A stretch of DNA of 9,892 bases. Origin: Oscillospiraceae bacterium. GTDB taxonomy: Bacteria > Bacillota > Clostridia > Oscillospirales > Oscillospiraceae. Each line of letters opens with the position of its first letter. Position 1 is the stretch's first letter. The notes below the pieces were generated by a model. The model saw nothing but the letters and a program-made list of their open reading frames with translations. It was not told the DNA's origin and searched no databases. The translations under genes and the position numbers were made by a program. The DNA is taken from contig JAHHSE010000044.1 of the NCBI GenBank assembly GCA_020025395.1, positions 1 through 9,892 of the forward strand, given 5' to 3'. Shown here one piece after another: positions 6,277-9,892 of the stretch.

Positions 6277-7182
6277 TTATACCAATGGAGCGCTTTTTAC
6301 CAAAAAAACATCCTTATATTCCCGTTTTAGGTTCCCCAGCGCTTTTTGGGCGGCCTCCTCCGCTTCAAACAGGCCGAAAACCGTGGGACCGCTCCCGCTC
6401 ATCACCGCCCCCAGGGCGCCGCTCCCGATCAGAGAGGTTTTGATCCTCTGAATGGCGGCAGCCTGCCGGGGGGGGAGGACATCCTCAAAGACATTGTACA
6501 TCCGGCGGGCAATCCCTTCCAGATCCCCGTCTTCCAGGGCACGCAGAAGGCCCTCCGTATCCGGGCGGCACCGGAGCTTGTGGCAGTTCACCCGCCCAAA
6601 CAGCTCCGGGGTGGAGATGGGAAAAGGGGGCTTGCAGAGGACAAACCAACAGGGAGGCAGCGGGGGCAGCGGGGTGAGCCGCTCCCCTCTGCCCTCCGCC
6701 AGAGCGGTCCCACCCAAAACACAGTAGGGCACATCGGACCCCACCTTCTCCCCCACCTTTGCCAGCTCTGTTACAGAGAGAGGGGTGGGGTTCTGGCGGT
6801 TCAAGAGGCGGAGGACGGCGGCGGCATCGCTGCTCCCCCCCGCCATCCCGGCACAGACCGGGATCTGTTTTTGAATCTGAATCCGAAGCCCTTCCGCTCC
6901 CCGTCCGGTGGCCTCCCCATAGGCGGCGGCGGCCCGTGCCGCCAGATTTTTTTCGTCGTTTGGGAGAAAATGCAGGTTGGTCTCCACCCGCACCCCGGTC
7001 TCCCCGGTCTGCTTCAGGGTCACCTGATCCGCCAGGGTGACCGAGTGCATCACCATGCACAGATCGTGATAGCCATCCTCCCGGCGGCCCAGAATATCCA
7101 GACTCAGATTTAACTTGGCAAAAGCCTCCCCCTGAAGGGTCAGCCCCTCTGGAATCTGTGATTTGCCTCCTGTTTCTATCAT
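6277..7182 (-). CDS. ispE: 4-diphosphocytidyl-2-C-methyl-D-erythritol kinase
   Basis: A 301-residue GHMP-superfamily kinase of the MEP (non-mevalonate) isoprenoid pathway. It phosphorylates the 2-hydroxyl of CDP-methylerythritol with ATP in the cytoplasm. Visible features are the N-terminal AFAKLNLSLDILGRREDGYH, with catalytic-type Lys23; the GHMP ATP-binding loop VCAGMAGGSSDAA (109-121); VGSDVPY, with the catalytic-type Asp150; and the C-terminal MSGSGPTVFGLF (261-272). Length is usual for the family. The start ATG 7180-7182 has AAGGAG eight bases upstream and overlaps the aminotransferase TGA as ATGA, indicating translational coupling. The upstream extension of the frame (to 7341) is antisense-like sequence inside the aminotransferase gene and is rejected. 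Its presence implies that the organism makes isoprenoids by the MEP route. Confidence 0.96.
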   Translation of the reverse strand: MIETGGKSQIPEGLTLQGEAFAKLNLSLDILGRREDGYHDLCMVMHSVTLADQVTLKQTGETGVRVETNLHFLPNDEKNLAARAAAAYGEATGRGAEGLRIQIQKQIPVCAGMAGGSSDAAAVLRLLNRQNPTPLSVTELAKVGEKVGSDVPYCVLGGTALAEGRGERLTPLPPLPPCWFVLCKPPFPISTPELFGRVNCHKLRCRPDTEGLLRALEDGDLEGIARRMYNVFEDVLPPRQAAAIQRIKTSLIGSGALGAVMSGSGPTVFGLFEAEEAAQKALGNLKREYKDVFLVKSAPLV

Positions 7183-8351
7183 GGCTTCAGCTCCTTCAAG
7201 AACGCTCCGATCCGATCCAAAGCCTTGGTCAGATCCTGCATGGAGGCAGCATAGCAGCACCGGACATAGCCCTCCCCGCCCGGACCGAAGGCCGAGCCGG
7301 AAATGACCGCCACCCCCTGAGAGAGAAGCAGTCTTTCGCAAAATTCATCGGAGGTAAGGCCCAGCCCCCTGATACAGGGGAAGACATAGAAGGCCCCCTT
7401 TGGCTCAAAGCAGGAAAGCCCCAGCTTTCTCAGTCCGCTGACCAGAAAGCGGCGGCGGCCGTCATACTCCTCCCGCATATTGACCACATCCCGGTCCCCG
7501 TTTCGCAGGGCCTCCACCGCTGCATATTGGCTGGTGGTGGGAGCCGACATGATCCCAAACTGATGGAGCTTTATCATCTGGGCCAGAATGGGGGCGGGAC
7601 CGCAGGCAAAGCCCATCCTCCACCCGGTCATGGAGTGGCTTTTGGACAGGCCGTTAATCACGATGGTACGGTCCTGCATCTGCGGCAGATTCGCCATGGA
7701 GACATGGTTCAGCCCCCCATAGGTCAGCTCGGCGTAAATCTCATCCGAGACCACCATCACAGAGGTCCCCTCCAGCACCCGGGCAACAGCCTCCAGATCC
7801 TCCCTCTCCATGATCCCTCCGGTAGGATTGCTGGGAAAGGGGAGCAGAAGGGCCTTGGTCCGCTTCGTGAGAAGGGGCGCCAGCTCCTGAGGGGTGAGAC
7901 GGAACTGGTTTTCCTCCTTCATTTCCAAATAGACGGGAACCCCTCCGGCCATCTCCACCATAGGGCCGTAGCAGACAAAGGAGGGCACCGGGATGATGAC
8001 CTCGTCTCCCGGATCAATCAACGCCCGAAAGGCAAGGTCCAGTCCCTCGCTCCCCCCTACCGTGACCAGGATCTGTGTTTCCGGATCGTAGGAGAGGTGA
8101 TAGTGCCGGTCCATATAGGCAGAGATCTCCCGCCGAAGCTCCATCAGTCCTGCGTTGGAGGTATAGCGGGTAAAGCCCTTTTCCAGCGAGTACACCCCTG
8201 CCTCCCGAATGTGCCAGGGGGTCTGAAAATCAGGCTCCCCCACCCCCAGGGAGATGGTGTCCTCCATCTCCTGAAGGAGATCAAAAAACTTTCGGATCCC
8301 GGAGGGGTTCAGATTTTGAATCCGCTGGGACAAAATGTCCTCATATCTCAT
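7179..8351 (-). CDS. PLP-dependent class I/II aminotransferase
   Basis: A 390-residue fold-type I aminotransferase. Visible features are LGVGEPDFQTP (35-45), PSNPTGG (173-179, with the Asn that contacts PLP), VVSDEIYAELTY (200-211, with the Asp and Tyr that hold the cofactor) and NGLSKSHSMTGWRMG (233-247). In the last of these Lys237 should form the Schiff base. A late Arg in YVRCCYA is placed like the one that binds the substrate carboxylate. It belongs to the aspartate/aromatic/PatA-like group, but the amino acid used cannot be decided. Start ATG 8349-8351 overlaps the regulator's TGA as ATGA, and AAGGAG lies 11 bases upstream. Being directly behind an Lrp/AsnC regulator fits amino-acid-responsive expression. 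Its own stop overlaps the ispE start in the same way. Confidence 0.92.
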   Translation of the reverse strand: MRYEDILSQRIQNLNPSGIRKFFDLLQEMEDTISLGVGEPDFQTPWHIREAGVYSLEKGFTRYTSNAGLMELRREISAYMDRHYHLSYDPETQILVTVGGSEGLDLAFRALIDPGDEVIIPVPSFVCYGPMVEMAGGVPVYLEMKEENQFRLTPQELAPLLTKRTKALLLPFPSNPTGGIMEREDLEAVARVLEGTSVMVVSDEIYAELTYGGLNHVSMANLPQMQDRTIVINGLSKSHSMTGWRMGFACGPAPILAQMIKLHQFGIMSAPTTSQYAAVEALRNGDRDVVNMREEYDGRRRFLVSGLRKLGLSCFEPKGAFYVFPCIRGLGLTSDEFCERLLLSQGVAVISGSAFGPGGEGYVRCCYAASMQDLTKALDRIGAFLKELKP

Positions 8352-8830
8352 GAGAAAATAAACTCCTTGTCCTGCTCCGGCAGTTTTTCAAATACCAGAT
8401 GCTTTTCCTTGTATTTCCGAAGAATAAAATGGGTGGCCGTCCCGGTCACCCCGTCCAGAGGCGCCAGACGCTCTCCCACAAAGTGGGCCACCTCCTTCAG
8501 GCTCCGTCCGGAAATAATCACGGTGAAGTCAAAGGCGCCGGACATGAGGAAGACGCTCTCCACCTCATCGTATTGATAGATCCGCTTTGCCAGCCGGTCA
8601 AAGCCGTCCCCCCGCTGGGGGGTGACCTTTACCTCGATCAGGGCGGTGACCGACTCCAGATTGGTCCGATCCCAGTCCACCACAGCCTTATACCCCAAAA
8701 TGATCCGGTCCCTCTCCATGGCGGTCCTCTCAGCCTCCACCTGGGCCTCGGTAAGATCGGCGGCGGCGGCCAGCTGCGGAGTGGTCAGGGTGCAGTCCTC
8801 CTCCAGCAGATGCAGCAGTTTGATGTTCAC
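8348..8830 (-). CDS. Lrp/AsnC family transcriptional regulator (GTG start)
   Basis: A 160-residue feast/famine-type regulator of standard length. Residues 1-50 form a winged HTH (NIKLLHLLEEDCTLTTPQLAAAADLTEAQV, written here from residue 2 without its middle repeats, then DRIILGYKAVVDWD). Residues 65-140 form the effector-binding RAM domain, with ALIEVKVTPQRGDGFDRLA, SVFLMSGAFDFTVIISG and GVTGTATHFILRKYK. Such proteins assemble as dimers to octamers and respond to amino acids, so the coupled aminotransferase is a likely target. I choose GTG 8828-8830 because GGAGG (8842-8838) is seven bases upstream and the HTH starts here. The in-frame ATG at 8854 would add eight residues and has no ribosome site. 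A sigma-A promoter lies about 64 bases upstream. The regulator is divergent from infC. Confidence 0.9.
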   Translation of the reverse strand: MNIKLLHLLEEDCTLTTPQLAAAADLTEAQVEAERTAMERDRIILGYKAVVDWDRTNLESVTALIEVKVTPQRGDGFDRLAKRIYQYDEVESVFLMSGAFDFTVIISGRSLKEVAHFVGERLAPLDGVTGTATHFILRKYKEKHLVFEKLPEQDKEFIFS

Positions 8831-8842
8831 AGGAGCTCCTCC
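8828..8842 (-). promoter_or_regulatory. Ribosome binding site and GTG start of the lrp-like gene
   Basis: On the minus strand GGAGG is followed by seven bases and GTG. Bases 8831-8840 are a perfect palindrome (AGGAGCTCCT) that includes most of the Shine-Dalgarno sequence. This decides the GTG start and could allow pairing in trans, or weak self-masking, of the ribosome site. Confidence 0.6.
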
Positions 8843-8900
8843 TTCTGGTTCCATATGATTTAAAATCACTGTGTAATGGATGAAAACCGATTTCTTACCT

Positions 8901-8929
8901 ATTATAAAATGATTTCTCCCCAATTGCAA
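8901..8929 (-). promoter_or_regulatory. Sigma-A-type promoter of the lrp-aminotransferase-ispE operon
   Basis: On the minus strand a perfect TATAAT (8906-8901) lies 17 bases from TTGCAA (8929-8924, 4 of 6 to TTGACA). The expected start is near 8894. Its -35 is about 37 bases from the -35 of the divergent infC promoter, so a regulator bound between them could affect both. Confidence 0.7.
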
Positions 8930-8965
8930 CGAAAAGCCGTTTTCCCGCTCCTGCTAAATTTTTTC

Positions 8966-8994
8966 TTGACAAGTGTGGACAGGGGTGCTATACT
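8966..8994 (+). promoter_or_regulatory. Consensus promoter of the infC operon
   Basis: A perfect TTGACA (8966-8971), a 17-base spacer and TATACT (8989-8994, 5 of 6) form the strongest promoter in the window, as expected for a ribosomal-protein operon. An AT-rich stretch (AAATTTTTTC, 8956-8965) directly upstream could act as an UP element. The start should fall near 9001, leaving a leader of about 155 bases. Confidence 0.85.
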
Positions 8995-9000
8995 ATCATG

Positions 9001-9156
9001 GTAAAACAAAGCAGGAAGGTGCCCCCATCCTCACCGCCGGCCTTCGGTCGTTCGGTTGATATGGCAGATCAAACACCCGGACCGGGTGTTTTCTGGTGTC
9101 AGTAACGGGTGCCTTTCAGGTATCCGCTTTTTATTTTGCATGGGAGGTGCTTTCCA
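9001..9156 (+). promoter_or_regulatory. Structured infC leader; candidate L20-type (ribosomal-protein) leader
   Basis: The 156-base leader between the promoter and infC is rich in inverted repeats. There is a 5-bp stem at 9038-9050 (CGGCC, TTC loop, GGTCG), a tandem TTCGGT at 9043-9055, and a 5-bp TTGAT/ATCAA stem (about 9056-9071). A near-perfect 10-base inverted repeat (9071-9080 with 9082-9091, AAACACCCGG) follows, and then a terminator hairpin at 9106-9137. In Bacillus-type Firmicutes, L20 represses infC-rpmI-rplT by attenuation in such a leader; position, size and architecture fit, but I cannot confirm a match to the known leader families by eye. Bases 8995-9156 contain no convincing coding region. 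Confidence 0.55.
9106..9137 (+). terminator. Transcription attenuator in front of infC
   Basis: CGGGTGCCT (9106-9114) pairs with AGGTATCCG (9118-9126) as a 9-bp stem with two G-U pairs and a TTC loop. It is followed by C and a T-rich tract (TTTTTATTTT, 9128-9137). It lies between the promoter and the Shine-Dalgarno sequence, the place for a premature terminator. Its left arm shares CGGGTG with the right arm of the preceding hairpin, so alternative pairing is possible. Confidence 0.6.
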
Positions 9157-9159
9157 ATC
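9142..9159 (+). promoter_or_regulatory. infC ribosome binding site with AUC start codon
   Basis: GGGAGG (9142-9147) is followed after nine bases by ATC (9157-9159), in frame with infC. The only nearby ATG (9166-9168) would be 18 bases from the Shine-Dalgarno sequence, too far for efficient use, and an upstream GTG (9109) lies inside the attenuator stem. Non-AUG starts such as AUU, AUC or AUA are well known in infC. Confidence 0.75.
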
Positions 9160-9714
9160 AGTAACATGAGTCATCAAATCAATGACGAGATCACCGACAA
9201 AGAGGTTCGTCTCATTGACGCCGCAGGCGGTCAGCTGGGTGTCATGTCCGCCGCCGCCGCTTTGGAAAAGGCCTTTGAGGCCAATCTGGATCTGGTCAAA
9301 ATCTCTCCGAACGCCACACCGCCAGTCTGCAAGCTGATGGATTACGGCAAGTATCGGTTTGAACAGACCAAACGGGAAAAAGAGGCAAAAAAGAACCAGC
9401 ATGTCGTTGAAATCAAGGAAGTGCGGATGTCCCCCAGCATCGATGTGGGTGACTTCAATGTCAAACTGCGCAATGCCCAAAAGTTCCTGGCTGATGGCAA
9501 CCGCGTCAAGGTGACCGTGCGTTTCCGCGGCCGTGAGATGGCTCATACCGATATCGGAAAGGCCCAGCTGCTCAAATTCGCGGAGCAGTGCGGCGAGGTC
9601 GCCACCCTGGAAAAGGACCCTAAGCTGGATGGCCGGCATATGTCCATCTTCCTGTCCCCGAAGGTCAACAAGGAACCGAAGAAATCAAGTAAGGAGACGA
9701 CGAATCATGCCTAA
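9157..9714 (+). CDS. infC: Translation initiation factor IF-3
   Basis: About 185 residues, within the IF-3 range. The N-terminal domain has HQINDEITDKEVRLIDAAGG and the family signature KISPNATPPVCKLMDYGKYRFE, followed by the basic linker KREKEAKKNQ. The C-terminal domain begins at EIKEVRMSPSIDVGDFNVKL and includes VKVTVRFRGREMAH and GRHMSIFLSPK. A 15-residue charged tail (NKEPKKSSKETTNHA) follows the conserved end. IF-3 binds the 30S subunit, keeps it free of 50S and checks the start codon and initiator tRNA. Its own start appears to be ATC, so translation should be repressed when IF-3 is plentiful, as for E. coli infC (AUU). The stop TAA overlaps the start of rpmI by eight bases, so the two are coupled. 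Expression is probably also set by the upstream attenuator. Confidence 0.96.
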   Translation: MSNMSHQINDEITDKEVRLIDAAGGQLGVMSAAAALEKAFEANLDLVKISPNATPPVCKLMDYGKYRFEQTKREKEAKKNQHVVEIKEVRMSPSIDVGDFNVKLRNAQKFLADGNRVKVTVRFRGREMAHTDIGKAQLLKFAEQCGEVATLEKDPKLDGRHMSIFLSPKVNKEPKKSSKETTNHA

Positions 9715-9892
9715 GATTAAGACACACAGCGGCGCCAAAAAGCGTTTTTCTCTCACCAAAAGCGGTAAGGTCAAGCGCGCCATGACCAAGAAGCGCCACC
9801 TGCTCAACGGTCACGGAAAAACCACCAAGCTCAAGCGTTCTCTGCGCGGCACCACCTACGCCGATAAGACCAATGAAGCCGCCGTCAAGCGC
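9707..9892 (+). CDS. rpmI: 50S ribosomal protein bL35 (3'-truncated by window end)
   Basis: The first 62 residues are present of a protein usually about 65 long, so only the last few are missing. MPKIKTHSGAKKRF is the standard bL35 start, and the chain is highly basic with the expected lysine- and arginine-rich pattern (KSGKVKRAMTKKRH, then KLKRSLRG). AAGGAG (9691-9696) lies ten bases before the ATG, within the end of infC, and the ATG overlaps the infC stop region. bL35 belongs to the large subunit. The usual next gene is rplT (bL20), which would lie just beyond the right edge and whose product would be the leader's expected regulator. Confidence 0.96.
   Translation, partial: MPKIKTHSGAKKRFSLTKSGKVKRAMTKKRHLLNGHGKTTKLKRSLRGTTYADKTNEAAVKR

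Noticed and set aside
6346..7113. Plus-strand open frame of 255 residues opposite ispE
   Set aside because: Antisense to a complete GHMP kinase; no ribosome site or recognisable motif.
7158..8576. Long plus-strand open frame (472 residues) opposite the aminotransferase and regulator
   Set aside because: Shadow of two well-supported minus-strand genes; composition is His/Gln/Gly-rich and matches no family.
8831..8854. ATG 8854 as the start of the Lrp-like gene
   Set aside because: No ribosome site precedes it, while GTG 8830 has GGAGG at seven bases and gives the standard family length.
9031..9639. Minus-strand open frame of 202 residues opposite infC
   Set aside because: Complement of the conserved IF-3 coding sequence; it also runs through the infC leader hairpins.

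Overview
The window (9,892 bp, GC-rich) looks like an ordinary chromosomal stretch of a low-branching Firmicute, most probably an anaerobic Clostridia member of the Oscillospiraceae/Ruminococcaceae type. This is an inference from several things: the MEP-pathway kinase IspE, an infC-rpmI cluster behind a Firmicutes-style attenuated leader, Gram-positive type AGGAGG ribosome binding sites, a PcrA-type UvrD helicase, and codon use rich in G/C. No tRNA, rRNA, CRISPR array, insertion sequence or phage gene was seen.

Layout. (1) 2-637, plus strand: the C-terminal part of an NhaC-type Na+/H+ antiporter entering from the left edge. It converges on a minus-strand pair read 2539 to 672: an EamA/DMT-type transporter and, 17 bases later, a divergent cation diffusion facilitator. 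A perfect 14-bp stem between the convergent genes probably ends both transcripts. (2) 2562-3378, plus strand: an extended -10 promoter, the alkyladenine DNA glycosylase gene (mpg family), a possible 44-residue ORF coupled to it by an ATGA overlap, and an intrinsic terminator. (3) 5917-3378, minus strand: a PcrA/UvrD helicase with its own sigma-A-like promoter and a leader hairpin. (4) 8929-5914, minus strand: an operon of Lrp/AsnC regulator, PLP aminotransferase, ispE and a small secreted protein. The first three genes are joined by ATGA stop/start overlaps. (5) 8966-9892, plus strand: a consensus promoter, a structured leader with a terminator hairpin, infC (translation initiation factor 3) with an apparent AUC start codon, and rpmI (ribosomal protein bL35), cut by the right edge.

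How the parts work together. The right-hand end is the classic infC-rpmI(-rplT) translation operon. It appears to carry two layers of feedback: an L20-leader-like transcription attenuator, and a non-AUG start codon of the kind that IF3 itself discriminates against. The Lrp regulator is divergent from it and heads the aminotransferase-ispE operon, so it may control its own operon. The two DNA-maintenance genes (mpg and pcrA) are convergent neighbours but are transcribed separately. Nothing here is a clear new multi-gene system. The most rewarding second looks are the infC leader/start, the coupled 44-aa ORF after mpg, and the small secreted protein after ispE, which could be a shortened SpoIIR.
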